Assembly: GCA_021776635.1 (NCBI GenBank)
Contig: JAJFFN010000040.1
Location: 1 to 53,524, forward strand
DNA: 53,524 nucleotides
Direction: 5' to 3'
DNA from: Robiginitomaculum sp.
GTDB taxonomy: Bacteria > Pseudomonadota > Alphaproteobacteria > Caulobacterales > Maricaulaceae
Part shown: one piece after another, positions 1 to 8,481 of the stretch
Position numbering within the stretch: position 1 is the stretch's first letter
Layout: every line of letters starts with the position of its first letter
Notes under the pieces: model-generated
Seen by the model: the letters and a program-made list of their open reading frames with translations, nothing else
Database searches by the model: none
What the model was told of the DNA's origin: nothing
Program-made: the position numbers and the translations under genes

Positions 1-6
1 ACCTCC

Positions 7-43
7 CACACCCCGCTCAAACCCACACCTCACACCCCGCTCA
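7..43. repeat. 13-bp direct repeat pair
   Basis: The 13-mer CACACCCCGCTCA occurs at 7-19 and again at 31-43, with a period of 24 bp, in a C-rich stretch. It lies at the window edge, so it may be the end of a longer array. No gene is visible in 1-164. Confidence 0.6.
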
Positions 44-62
44 TACCGACATAGGTCGGTAT
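43..62. other. 8-bp perfect hairpin
   Basis: ATACCGAC (43-50) is followed by a 4-nt loop and GTCGGTAT (55-62). No T-tract follows on either strand, so it may be a weak terminator or an operator-like dyad. It lies about 100 bp beyond the stop codon of the cco genes. Confidence 0.35.
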
Positions 63-95
63 CCATTGTGCGTATTGCACCAAGCTAAAAGGTGG

Positions 96-115
96 ACCCC
101 GTTTTGTAACGGGGT
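96..115 (-). terminator. Candidate terminator of the ccoGHIS operon
   Basis: A perfect 8-bp stem, ACCCCGTT (96-103) and AACGGGGT (108-115) with loop TTGT, starts 50 nt beyond the ccoS stop codon. On the minus strand it is followed by CCACCTTTTAG, which is only a weak T-run. Its sequence is 19/20 identical to the core of the ftsZ terminator at 28296-28315. Termination strength is uncertain. Confidence 0.4.
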
Positions 116-164
116 GCCCTAAAGGATAAAAGCGGGTTTTAGGGGTGTGTATGTAGGCTAAATC

Positions 165-332
165 CTACTCATCATCTTCGTCCACTATGGGCTTGTCTTG
201 CGTGTAAAGCATGCGCGCGGCATCGCCTTTTGGGTCGTCGTATTGGCCGGATTTGACCGTCCAGAAGAAGGCAATGAGGCCAACAATACAGATGCATATT
301 GCTGTTGGTATAAGATATATCAGGGCGGTCAT
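165..332 (-). CDS. ccoS: cbb3-type cytochrome oxidase assembly protein CcoS
   Basis: This short gene (55 aa) starts MTALIYLIPTAICIC and ends with an acidic tail, DEDDE. It has one N-terminal membrane segment (about residues 4-25), followed by FFWTVKSGQYDD and a short cytoplasmic tail. The aromatic-Trp motif followed by G-Q-[YF]-DD-P is the hallmark of the CcoS/FixS family, and the length matches the family's usual 50-60 aa. CcoS is needed for insertion of cofactors (heme b and copper) into CcoN. The gene follows ccoI by 16 nt and is the last gene of the cco transcript, the usual position in ccoGHIS. The frame from 332 to 165 is uninterrupted. Confidence 0.9.
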   Translation of the reverse strand: MTALIYLIPTAICICIVGLIAFFWTVKSGQYDDPKGDAARMLYTQDKPIVDEDDE

Positions 333-348
333 AATGTTTTTGTGGTCC

Positions 349-2622
349 TTAGTGCAGTTTTAATCTAAGCGCGTTGAGGGTGACCAGCATGGAAGAACCC
401 GACATAGCGAGCGCGGCGATCATCGGGTTGACATAGCCAAATACGGCCAGAGGAACGGCGAACATATTGTAAATCACGGCGAGGCTAAGATTTTCCATTA
501 CACGTTTTTGGGCGTCTTTGGCGGTCCCTAGGGCTGTCACCAGACCCGAAAGCTTGTCGCCTTGCAAGATGATATCTGCGGCGGCGCGCGACACATCTGC
601 GGCGCCTGCGGGGGAGGCGGAAGCATAGGCGCTCGCCAGAGCAGGGGCGTCGTTGATACCGTCGCCAATCATCAATGTCAGATGCGCTTTGTCCTTAAGT
701 TCGTCCAGCCGCGCCAGTTTGTCGCCAGGCGATACTTCGGCCTGCCAAGTATGGATGTTCAGCGATTTCGCGGTTTCTTGCGCCATAGATTGCTTGTCAC
801 CCGTTAAAAGCTCTACCCTATAACCGCGTGCGTACAGATCCTTAATTGTGTCCTTGGCGTCAATGCGCGGGGTGTCTTTGAATTTGAAACGCACGGGTTT
901 GCTTTTAGCGATACGAAGCCAGCTTGCTGTCCCAGCCTCTGTCTTGTCTTTCGCGCCGACAAAACGTGCGGAACCGAATTTCGTGAGCTTACCGTCAATG
1001 GTGGCTTGGACGCCTTTCCCTGCAACTTCTTTGATATTATCGGCCACTTTTCCCGCCACCGCAGCCGCAGATACGGCCCGCGCAATAGGGTGGCGCGAGG
1101 CACGGGACAAGAGGGCGGCAGTTTCAAGGGCATTCTTGGAGATGTCGTCTATATTAGAGAGCTGCAAATTGCCAAGGGTCAAGGTTCCGGTTTTGTCAAA
1201 TACGATTGTATCAACCTTGGCAAGACGCTCCAGTGCATCACCGGATTTAATCAGCACGCCTTTCTTGAACAACCGCCCTGATGCGACGATTTGGACGGCA
1301 GGGACAGCCAATCCCAGTGCGCAAGGGCAAGTAATAATGAGCACAGCAATGGCGTTGATGGCTGCGGGGCGCAGATCACCGCTAAAGAGCATCCAGCCAA
1401 TGAAAGTCAAAATTGCGAGGGTATGCACAATGGGCACATAAGCCCGCGCCGCTTTGTCGGCGATGCGGACAAATTTGCCTTTTTTCTGCTCACCTGCTTC
1501 GACCAAATTAGAGATTTCCGACAAGAAACTATCGCCCGATACCGCCAAGGCTTTGAGGGTCAAGGGTGCGGACAAATTTATCATGCCCGAATATAATTTT
1601 TCGCCCACTGTGGCGGCCAGGGGCAGGGTTTCCCCGGTGGCGATGGACGTGTCGATATCGGAACTGCCTTTGATTATTTCGCCGTCCACAGGCACACGCT
1701 CACCCGCCGCTACCAAGAGTGTATCACCGGGTTTAATCATAGATGCTGGCACGGATGCGTATGCGCCGTCCTCTTTGAGACGTGTTGCCGTAGTGGCTTG
1801 CATGGCGGCAAGGCGCTGGGCCGACTCGCCAGTTTTTTGGCGCAGGCGCATATCTAAAAAGCGGCCAATGAGCAGCAAAAACAGCAGCATGACTGCCGCA
1901 TCAAAATAGGTATGTTCATTTGCGTGAATTGTCTCGTAAATGGAAAGGCTGACGGCGAGGATTACGGCCAATGAAATGGGCACATCCATATTGGTCATTT
2001 TGTTCTTAAGCGCACCCCAAGCAGAGCGAAAAAAGGGCTGGCCGGCATAAGCGGCTGCCGGAATAGCGATCGCGGCTGAAATCCAGTGCATGGTTTGGCG
2101 GGTGATATGGCTCATCTCGTTGCCGTCCCAGATGCCGATTGACATTGTCATAATCAGGGCGGTGGCGGCCCCTGCTACGGCCATAGCCTTTAGCAGGTCT
2201 GTGGCCTGGTTTTTCTGCGCCAAAGGTTCCAACTCCATATTAAACGGTTTGGCGCCATAGCCCAGTTCTTCGAGACGGGTGACGATATTGCCTGCGTTTT
2301 CTGGTTCGCCGCGCCATAGAACATTCAGGCGCATGGTGGATAGGTTCATCCGCGCAAGCGAGATACCCGCCAGAGCCGATGTTTCGCGCTCAATCTTGGC
2401 CATGCAACCCGCACAGTGAGCGCCGCTAATCATCAGGTCAATAGACTTTTCGCCGCTGGTTTTGGTTTGGACATAGGGAAGTAGGGCTTCGGCCTGCTTT
2501 TCTTTTTCCGAGACATTTCGGGCTTTACCTGAGTGTATCCTCGCCAGGTCTTGTTGCGTAGTCTGACCGCTAGGGCAATAATCCCCATCGTCCGTCGTGC
2601 CGCCTATTGTTTTTTCAGCCAT
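349..2622 (-). CDS. ccoI: Copper-translocating P-type ATPase CcoI/FixI
   Basis: This 757-aa P1B-type ATPase exports copper across the inner membrane to supply cbb3 oxidase assembly. Visible motifs in order are an N-terminal heavy-metal-associated domain with CAGC (C70, C73), the TGE actuator motif (329-331), the intramembrane CPC metal site (432-434), the phosphorylation loop DKTGT (D476), the HP motif (511-512) and the hinge GDGINDAP (653-660). About eight membrane helices are arranged as in the family. The Cys-containing N-terminal extension before the HMA domain is typical of FixI. Its start overlaps the end of ccoH by 19 nt, which suggests translational coupling. The genomic context (ccoG-ccoH-ccoI-ccoS) favours the assembly-type CcoI rather than a copper-detoxifying CopA. 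Confidence 0.95.
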   Translation of the reverse strand: MAEKTIGGTTDDGDYCPSGQTTQQDLARIHSGKARNVSEKEKQAEALLPYVQTKTSGEKSIDLMISGAHCAGCMAKIERETSALAGISLARMNLSTMRLNVLWRGEPENAGNIVTRLEELGYGAKPFNMELEPLAQKNQATDLLKAMAVAGAATALIMTMSIGIWDGNEMSHITRQTMHWISAAIAIPAAAYAGQPFFRSAWGALKNKMTNMDVPISLAVILAVSLSIYETIHANEHTYFDAAVMLLFLLLIGRFLDMRLRQKTGESAQRLAAMQATTATRLKEDGAYASVPASMIKPGDTLLVAAGERVPVDGEIIKGSSDIDTSIATGETLPLAATVGEKLYSGMINLSAPLTLKALAVSGDSFLSEISNLVEAGEQKKGKFVRIADKAARAYVPIVHTLAILTFIGWMLFSGDLRPAAINAIAVLIITCPCALGLAVPAVQIVASGRLFKKGVLIKSGDALERLAKVDTIVFDKTGTLTLGNLQLSNIDDISKNALETAALLSRASRHPIARAVSAAAVAGKVADNIKEVAGKGVQATIDGKLTKFGSARFVGAKDKTEAGTASWLRIAKSKPVRFKFKDTPRIDAKDTIKDLYARGYRVELLTGDKQSMAQETAKSLNIHTWQAEVSPGDKLARLDELKDKAHLTLMIGDGINDAPALASAYASASPAGAADVSRAAADIILQGDKLSGLVTALGTAKDAQKRVMENLSLAVIYNMFAVPLAVFGYVNPMIAALAMSGSSMLVTLNALRLKLH

Positions 2623-3104
2623 ATCTCGTTTCGGGTATCAAATTTTGTCCCGTCCGCCTGTTGTGCGCTGGTGAGCAAAAGCCATTGCTTGCCCAAAAGT
2701 GCTTTGTCTATAGAGGCTATATAAGTACCATTAGCGGCCTGTGCAAATTTTAGGGTCACATCTTTGTCAGTTTCTGCGGGGTGTTTCAAGACACCTGTCA
2801 CGCGTAAAGCTCTGATGGTTTGGTCGTTGCGGTCAGCCATGTGCAAGGCAATGGTCTGGTTTTGGAGCGTAATGTCAGCACGCCAGCCTAACTCAGACTG
2901 GACAGTCCGTGCTTTGATGGTTTCGTTGTAGGCAATACCTTGTTGATAGGATTGCTTAATATCCTCGCCAGGGAAACTGCGTACACCCAGCGTAATCATG
3001 GCGATATTGGCAATGAGGATAACGCCGAAAAAAGCCACAACTGCAAACAAAACATGTTTACCAGTCCACTGTTTTACTGTTTTTGTTGCGGCTTTATTAC
3101 GCAT
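2604..3104 (-). CDS. ccoH: cbb3 oxidase assembly protein CcoH/FixH
   Basis: This 166-aa protein has one N-terminal membrane helix (about residues 18-40) after the motif WTGKHVL, followed by a periplasmic domain containing FPGEDIKQSYQQGIAYN, a version of the FixH signature. CcoH interacts with CcoN and with the assembled cbb3 complex and stabilises late assembly steps. It sits between ccoG (1-nt gap) and ccoI (19-nt overlap), the standard order. The length agrees with the family's usual 150-170 aa. Confidence 0.92.
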   Translation of the reverse strand: MRNKAATKTVKQWTGKHVLFAVVAFFGVILIANIAMITLGVRSFPGEDIKQSYQQGIAYNETIKARTVQSELGWRADITLQNQTIALHMADRNDQTIRALRVTGVLKHPAETDKDVTLKFAQAANGTYIASIDKALLGKQWLLLTSAQQADGTKFDTRNEIWLKKQ

Positions 3105-3105
3105 G

Positions 3106-4626
3106 TTATTTGTCCTTCCCCGTCACAAACACAGTTGGGGTTTGTTGGGTATTGGTTGTGTCAGCAATTTCGGTGATGCGAAAGGCAAAATCTTCACGGT
3201 CACTCAAAGTGTCAACATTTTTGATTGCCACATAAAGCTTGTAATTGATGGTCTCATTCGCAGGAACGTCCAAAACAATGGCATCGGATATTCCCTGTTG
3301 CCCTACAACTGAAACCGTTAGCCCGTCCGTATTGTCGAGCAAATCAACGGCTTCTATTTTCAATATGAGTGGCTTGGCCTGTTTATTGAGGACTTTGACC
3401 GTATAGCCATTGCGGATTGAGCCGTCTGAAAGGGTCACATAATTGGGGATCCGGTCACGCAAGACATTCATGTCCAGAATTGAACGGTGTGTAAGTCCGT
3501 AAAGCATTATAGAGCCAACAGCGGCTATGATGAGGGCATAGGCAATGGTGCGCGCACGTATCAAATGATAAGCACTTTTCTGGCCGTCTTGGCGGCGTTT
3601 GATATTGATACTGGTATCAAAGGCGATCAGGCCTTTGGGCCGACCGATTTTCACCATTATTTCGTCGCAGGCATCAATACAAAGCGAGCACCCGATACAT
3701 TCGAGTTGCAAGCCTTTGCGAATATCAATACCGGTTGGGCAAACGGCGATACATTGGCGACAATCTATACAATCGCCACGGCCTTCCCAGGTTGCGCCTT
3801 TTTTATGGGGGCCGCGTGGTTCACCTCTATCATGTCGATAGGTAACATTGAGGGCTTCTTCGTCGGTCATAGCCGCCTGAATTCGCGGCCACGGGCACAT
3901 ATAGATACAAATCTGTTCGCGCATAAATCCGGCGAGAGTGTAAGTCGTAAAGGTGAGGATGGCGACAAAAACATAGGCCGTCATGGGCGATCCGCCCGTG
4001 AAAAAATGTCCCATAACATCATAAGCATCATGGAAATACAAAATCCACGCCCCGCCTGTCACGAAAGCGATTAACAGCCAGACAATGTGTTTGGCGGTTT
4101 TCTTGTAGATTTTAGAGGCCGTCCATTTGGATTTCTCAAGCTTGATACGGGCATTACGGTCGCCCTCGAAAAACCGCTCCACGGCAATAAACAAGTCTGT
4201 CCATATGGTTTGCGGACAAGCAAATCCGCACCAGAGCCGCCCGAACAAGGCCGATGCCAAAAACAAACCGATTGCCGCAAGTATGAGCAACCCCGTTATG
4301 TAATAGACTTCTTGGGGCCATATCTCGATAAAGAAAAAATAGAAACGGGCATTTTCAAAATCGACTAAAACAGCCTGATTGGGCGCCGAAGGGCCGCGGT
4401 CCCACCTTAGGAAAGGTATAATATAATATATTCCGAGGAGGAGATAAAGAGCCGTCCATTTGAGGCGGCGGTATGTGCCTTTGACACGTTTGGGAAAAAT
4501 CTTGGTGCGGTTTTTATAAAGGCTATCCGGTTTGACGGGGGTTGATGCGGTTTTGGCTTCCCAGCGCGATTTCTTAATACCCGGAGCCGCTTCGTCTCGT
4601 TTGCTGTTGTGCGTATCTAGTGACAT
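3106..4626 (-). CDS. ccoG: Cytochrome c oxidase accessory protein CcoG/FixG (cupric reductase)
   Basis: This 506-aa polytopic iron-sulfur protein has about five membrane helices, with the CGFACPQTIWTD motif at about 133-144 and CPW at 244-246. Two bacterial ferredoxin-type 4Fe-4S motifs follow at C286/C289/C292/C296 and C310/C313/C316/C320. A further helix (about 358-378) and a C-terminal periplasmic Ig-like FixG domain end the protein. In Rhodobacter, CcoG reduces Cu(II) to Cu(I) for the CcoI-linked supply route. It is the first gene after the terminator at 4655-4701, so ccoGHIS may have its own promoter or depend on readthrough from ccoP. Confidence 0.95.
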   Translation of the reverse strand: MSLDTHNSKRDEAAPGIKKSRWEAKTASTPVKPDSLYKNRTKIFPKRVKGTYRRLKWTALYLLLGIYYIIPFLRWDRGPSAPNQAVLVDFENARFYFFFIEIWPQEVYYITGLLILAAIGLFLASALFGRLWCGFACPQTIWTDLFIAVERFFEGDRNARIKLEKSKWTASKIYKKTAKHIVWLLIAFVTGGAWILYFHDAYDVMGHFFTGGSPMTAYVFVAILTFTTYTLAGFMREQICIYMCPWPRIQAAMTDEEALNVTYRHDRGEPRGPHKKGATWEGRGDCIDCRQCIAVCPTGIDIRKGLQLECIGCSLCIDACDEIMVKIGRPKGLIAFDTSINIKRRQDGQKSAYHLIRARTIAYALIIAAVGSIMLYGLTHRSILDMNVLRDRIPNYVTLSDGSIRNGYTVKVLNKQAKPLILKIEAVDLLDNTDGLTVSVVGQQGISDAIVLDVPANETINYKLYVAIKNVDTLSDREDFAFRITEIADTTNTQQTPTVFVTGKDK

Positions 4627-4654
4627 TAGAATGGTTCCAATTTTTGTGTTTCGC

Positions 4655-4701
4655 CAAAAAAATAAACCATAAGGGTCTGAGCTTTGATCAGACCCCTATG
4701 G
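4655..4701 (-). terminator. Intrinsic terminator between ccoP and ccoG
   Basis: A 14-bp stem with one A-C mismatch (4667-4680 against 4688-4701) and a 7-nt loop lies just after the ccoP stop. On the minus strand it is followed by a T-rich run (complement of 4655-4666, TTTATTTTTTT). This is a textbook rho-independent terminator. It would stop or attenuate transcription from ccoNOQP before ccoG. Confidence 0.85.
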
Positions 4702-4709
4702 TAAAAGAT

Positions 4710-5582
4710 TTATTCACCGCCGCCTAGGTCGGAATGAACATATACGCTAATCGCAGCTATTTGCGAAGCCGATAAACGCGTGTCCCAATTCGGCATCAAG
4801 CCTTCGCGTCCATTGAAAATGGTTTCGCGGATGATTGCTGCTGTGCCGCCGTAAAGCCAATCCGTATCGGTCAGGTTGGGTGCACCGTTTTCGCGTGTGC
4901 CTTTGCCCGTATCGCCGTGACAGCTCGTACAATTTTCTGCGAATAAATTTGCTCCGCGTGCAGCCGCTGCTGCGTCGGATTGCTGTCCAGATATACGCAA
5001 TACATGTTGTACTAAATCATCAATTTGACCAGGCTCTAGCAATTCATAACGGCCAAAAGCCGCCATAGAGCCAAAGCGTGTTTCATCGTGTTCGGCGCGG
5101 ATACCATAATTGATGGTCTGTTTGATGTCATCAAAGCTACCGCCCCAAATCCAGATATCATCATTTAGATTAGGATATCCTGGAACCCCTTGGCCGCGGC
5201 GACCATGACAGGTCTCGCAATTGTCCCCAAACAATGCTTTGCCTTGTTCGGTGGCAAAACGCAGGAGGTCAGAATCGTTTTGAATAGTGCCTATACTTGC
5301 CCCGACAAGTTTTTCTGAATTTACTAAGCGCTCTGCGTGCATTTTTTCTACCGCTACGGCAACACGGGCTCTGTCAGAAAAGCCGAATACGCCTTTGCTA
5401 TACCCATTGAGCAGAGGAATTGCAGGCATCAAAATGGCGTAGCCAACCGCCCATGCTATACAAATATAGAAAATCCCAATCCACCATTTCGGCATGGGCG
5501 TGTCCAGCTCTTCGATTTCGTCCCATTCATGGCTTGTGGTTGCTGTGCCAGTATGTTCATCAATGTTTTTGCTATCGCTCAT
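4710..5582 (-). CDS. ccoP: cbb3-type cytochrome c oxidase subunit III (diheme CcoP)
   Basis: This 290-aa subunit has a short cytoplasmic N-terminus, one membrane helix (about residues 33-58) and two c-type heme domains with CETCH (C122, C125, H126) and CTSCH (C218, C221, H222). Probable axial methionines are M173 (FGSMAAFG) and M263 (GLMPNW). CcoP passes electrons from soluble or membrane cytochromes c to CcoO and then CcoN. Its start overlaps the end of ccoQ by 11 nt, and AAAAGGAT serves as ribosome-binding site. It is the last gene before the intrinsic terminator. Confidence 0.96.
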   Translation of the reverse strand: MSDSKNIDEHTGTATTSHEWDEIEELDTPMPKWWIGIFYICIAWAVGYAILMPAIPLLNGYSKGVFGFSDRARVAVAVEKMHAERLVNSEKLVGASIGTIQNDSDLLRFATEQGKALFGDNCETCHGRRGQGVPGYPNLNDDIWIWGGSFDDIKQTINYGIRAEHDETRFGSMAAFGRYELLEPGQIDDLVQHVLRISGQQSDAAAAARGANLFAENCTSCHGDTGKGTRENGAPNLTDTDWLYGGTAAIIRETIFNGREGLMPNWDTRLSASQIAAISVYVHSDLGGGE

Positions 5583-5772
5583 GACGGATCCTTTTCGTAT
5601 TATCGTCGTCGATTATGGGGGTATCGTCTTTGGTCATAACGACATTGGCCGCATCGCGGGCGCGCTTGGCGCCGCCTGGTGCAAACACGTATAAGAGCAC
5701 CGTGATGAAAAACAAAAAGAAGAACAATGTTCCGCCGTATTTGGCAATGAAGGCAACTTGTTCATATTCCAT
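5572..5772 (-). CDS. ccoQ: cbb3-type cytochrome oxidase subunit CcoQ
   Basis: This 66-aa single-helix membrane protein (helix about residues 11-30, FFFLFFITVLLYVF) has a charged cytoplasmic tail containing P-x-x-DDD. Size, topology and position between ccoO and ccoP identify it as CcoQ/FixQ, the small non-catalytic subunit that stabilises the CcoP-CcoNO core. It overlaps ccoP by 11 nt and follows ccoO by 29 nt. Confidence 0.9.
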   Translation of the reverse strand: MEYEQVAFIAKYGGTLFFFLFFITVLLYVFAPGGAKRARDAANVVMTKDDTPIIDDDNTKRIRHER

Positions 5773-5801
5773 GATAATTACTCTTTCTAAGAAGGGTCGT
5801 C

Positions 5802-6533
5802 CTATCTATCGTTATCGTTTATGTCGGCTTCATACGCGTCGAAGTCGACCATAGTTCCTATGATTTGCATATAAGCAATCAGTGCATCCATTTCGCTAAT
5901 TTGCTCTTGTGCATCAAAGTTGCGCACCTGAGCTTTGGGATAGCGGGCCAAGAAGGCATCAATATCATCGCTCTCTGGGTTTACTTGTGTTCGAACATCT
6001 GCTGCTGCCATGGCAACCATCTCGTCTGTGTATGGTTCACCAATGGCTTTCTTAGCGGCAATATGCGCACCAATAAGTTCCACATTTAGTTTTTTATCAT
6101 TTAGGAACCCGTAAGGTGGCATAATAGAATCTGGAACAACGGCCCGTGGGTTCGTCATATGAAAGACGTGCCAATCATCGGTATATTTACCGCCGAGCCG
6201 TGCCAAATCAGGCCCGGTTCGCTTAGAACCCCACTGAAACGGACGATCATACATGCTTTCTGCGGCCAGTGAATAATGGCCGTAGCGTTCAATTTCGTCG
6301 CGAAGTGGGCGTATCATTTGTGAATGACACAGATAACACCCCTCGCGGACATATATGTCCTGCCCAGCCAGTTCTAAGGGCGAGTAGGGCCTCACGCCAT
6401 CCACTTCTTCGATTGTGCTGTCAATATAAAACAACGGTGCGATTTGAACGATGCCCCCGACCATCACGGTCAGTAAAATTCCCACCATGAGAGCAAAAGA
6501 GCGTGTTTCCATATAATCATGTAATTTTGCCAT
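5802..6533 (-). CDS. ccoO: cbb3-type cytochrome c oxidase subunit II (monoheme CcoO)
   Basis: This 243-aa membrane-anchored c-type cytochrome has an N-terminal helix (about 13-36), then the heme motif CYLCH (C66, C69, H70) within EGCYLCHSQMIRP, a strong family signature. M138 in DSIMPPYG is the likely distal heme ligand. It carries electrons from CcoP to CcoN. The start is supported by an AGGAG box 7 nt upstream. The gap to ccoN is only 2 nt, so the pair is co-transcribed. Confidence 0.96.
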   Translation of the reverse strand: MAKLHDYMETRSFALMVGILLTVMVGGIVQIAPLFYIDSTIEEVDGVRPYSPLELAGQDIYVREGCYLCHSQMIRPLRDEIERYGHYSLAAESMYDRPFQWGSKRTGPDLARLGGKYTDDWHVFHMTNPRAVVPDSIMPPYGFLNDKKLNVELIGAHIAAKKAIGEPYTDEMVAMAAADVRTQVNPESDDIDAFLARYPKAQVRNFDAQEQISEMDALIAYMQIIGTMVDFDAYEADINDNDR

Positions 6534-6535
6534 GT

Positions 6536-8248
6536 TTATTCTCCTAACGCTAATTCAGGGATGGCGTTCACATCAGGCTTGCGTGCAGGCGGGGTGTCGT
6601 CGGTGAGCGCATAGGCGTCGCCGTGTCCCTTAACGGTTTTCCAAACATTCCAGGTCATCACGAACATACCGAGCAAGAACAATGTACCGCCAACGGCTCG
6701 GATGATATAATATGGGTGCATGGCTTTGACCGTTTCGATGAAGGAATACTCCAAGAAGCCAAAATCAGTATATGCCCGCCACATTAGACCTTGCATAATG
6801 CCGCTGACCCACATGGCCGTAATGTAGAAAATAATTCCGATGGTACAAAGCCAAAAATGCCACTCAACCATGCGCAGGGAATACATCTCTTTTTTCTTCC
6901 ACAGCCACGGCACCAAACAATAAACCGCACCAAATGTCACCATACCGTTCCAACCCAAGGCACCAGCATGAACGTGGCCAATCGTCCAGTCCGTATAGTG
7001 GGACAGGGCATTGACATAGCGTATGGACATCAATGGCCCCTCAAAGGTTGCCATACCGTAAAAAGCCACAGATACGGCCAACATCCGCAATACGGGGTCA
7101 GTGCGCAGTTTGTCCCAAGCCCCAGAAAGTGTCATCAAACCGTTGATCATACCACCCCAACTTGGCATCCACAGCATAACTGAAAACACCATGCCCAAAG
7201 TCTGCGTCCACTGCGGCAAAGCCGTGTAGTGCAGGTGATGGGGGCCTGCCCAAATATAGATGAAGATAACCGTCCAGAAATGGACTATAGACAAGCGGTA
7301 GGAATAAACCGGACGTTCGGCACGTTTCGGGATGAAGTAGTACATCATACCGAGAAAGCCAGTTGTCAAAAAGAACCCAACCGCATTATGACCGTACCAC
7401 CATTGGGTCATGGCGTTTTGCACGCCGCTTGCCAAAGAGTAACTTTTAGAGCCTAACCAATCAACTGGCAGAGCCAAATTGTTGATAATATGCAACATGG
7501 CAATGGTAACAATAAACGACAGATAAAACCAGTTTGATACATATATGTGTTTTTCTTTACGCTTGACCAACGTCATCATAAAAATAGCCAAATAAGCAAC
7601 CCAGACGATTGTGATCCAGATGTCGACATACCATTCCGGCTCTGCGTATTCTTGGCCGTGGGTTATCCCCATCAAATACCCAGTACCGGCTATAACCAGT
7701 ACCAACTGCCAGCCCCAGAATACAAACCAAGGCCACATGCCGCCTGCAAGGCGTGTCCGGCATGTACGCTGAACCGTATAAAATGATGTGGCTATGAGTG
7801 CATTGCCACCAAAACCAAAGATAACACCCGAGGTATGTAATGGCCGTAAACGTCCAAAATTGAGCCAAGACAGACCCAACGCATCCATTATTTGTGGAAA
7901 GGCGAGTTGGAATGCAATGACCGCACCGACGGCCATGCCGGCAATACCCCAAAACATGGTTGCGTATACGCCCGCTTTTATGACGTTGTCGTCATATTCA
8001 TAAGGGTTATAGACAAATTTGTTCTGCATAACGCCGTAAACCAACGCAAAAATCGCCAGTGCGAAGGCAAAAATGTACATATAGGCATGGGGTTTGATAA
8101 CGGGATCAACCCCGCGAGAAGCCACTAATACGGCCCAGATAAAACCAAATACGCATATAATGCCAATGGGCAAAATAGCGCCATTTGCTTTTCTAATGAT
8201 GGCTTTTCTGGTGATGGCTTTTCTGGTGATGGATGTATTAATAGCCAC
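6536..8248 (-). CDS. ccoN: cbb3-type cytochrome c oxidase subunit I (CcoN)
   Basis: This 570-aa catalytic heme-copper oxidase subunit has about 12-14 membrane helices. Visible metal ligands are H138 (RPLHTSG) and H427 for low-spin heme b, H287 (WWYGHN), H337 and H338 (GPHHLH) for CuB, and H425 (GHVHAG) for heme b3. It reduces oxygen with high affinity. The start codon is GTG at 8248-8246, preceded by AAGGGG (about 8255-8260). The N-terminus before the first helix contains a threefold [10 protein letters not shown] repeat from a 15-bp DNA tandem repeat, which looks like a recent local expansion. It is the first gene of the minus-strand cco transcript and is divergent from the cupin-like gene. 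Confidence 0.97.
   Translation of the reverse strand: MAINTSITRKAITRKAIIRKANGAILPIGIICVFGFIWAVLVASRGVDPVIKPHAYMYIFAFALAIFALVYGVMQNKFVYNPYEYDDNVIKAGVYATMFWGIAGMAVGAVIAFQLAFPQIMDALGLSWLNFGRLRPLHTSGVIFGFGGNALIATSFYTVQRTCRTRLAGGMWPWFVFWGWQLVLVIAGTGYLMGITHGQEYAEPEWYVDIWITIVWVAYLAIFMMTLVKRKEKHIYVSNWFYLSFIVTIAMLHIINNLALPVDWLGSKSYSLASGVQNAMTQWWYGHNAVGFFLTTGFLGMMYYFIPKRAERPVYSYRLSIVHFWTVIFIYIWAGPHHLHYTALPQWTQTLGMVFSVMLWMPSWGGMINGLMTLSGAWDKLRTDPVLRMLAVSVAFYGMATFEGPLMSIRYVNALSHYTDWTIGHVHAGALGWNGMVTFGAVYCLVPWLWKKKEMYSLRMVEWHFWLCTIGIIFYITAMWVSGIMQGLMWRAYTDFGFLEYSFIETVKAMHPYYIIRAVGGTLFLLGMFVMTWNVWKTVKGHGDAYALTDDTPPARKPDVNAIPELALGE
8187..8231 (-). repeat. 15-bp x3 tandem repeat in the ccoN start region
   Basis: Three adjacent 15-bp units lie at 8187-8201, 8202-8216 and 8217-8231. 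The last two are identical (GCTTTTCTGGTGATG) and the first differs at two positions. They encode three copies of a (S/A)I(T/I)RK-like pentapeptide immediately before the first CcoN helix. The unit length keeps the reading frame. Confidence 0.9.
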
Positions 8249-8293
8249 GGATATTCCCCTTGCAAAACTACGGATAAATTCGAATTTGCGTTA

Positions 8294-8321
8294 TTAATAT
8301 CTGTTAATGGGTTTTTTTCAA
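8294..8321 (-). promoter_or_regulatory. Candidate sigma70-type promoter for ccoNOQP
   Basis: On the minus strand, TTGAAA (8316-8321) and TATTAA (8294-8299) are separated by 16 bp, about 45 nt upstream of the GTG start of ccoN. I see no canonical FixK/FNR box (TTGAT-N4-ATCAA) in the 8249-8481 spacer. A dyad AAGTG-TCG-CACTT (8338-8350) just upstream of the -35 element could be an operator. This call rests on pattern only. Confidence 0.3.
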
Positions 8322-8481
8322 TTCAAAACGTACGGCAAAGTGTCGCACTTAAGCATAAACCCTGCGACATCTTTGCACACAGTACAAAATCGGCATGTGC
8401 TTTGCAGGAATGTTAACATATTTGTGCAATTGTGCCGAAATGAAATAGGCGGGCAAAGCCTTGATACGAATGGAGGTTAAA

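Noticed and set aside
848..1441. A 197-aa open frame opposite ccoI
   Set aside because: It is antisense to a well-supported ATPase gene and its translation shows no family motif.
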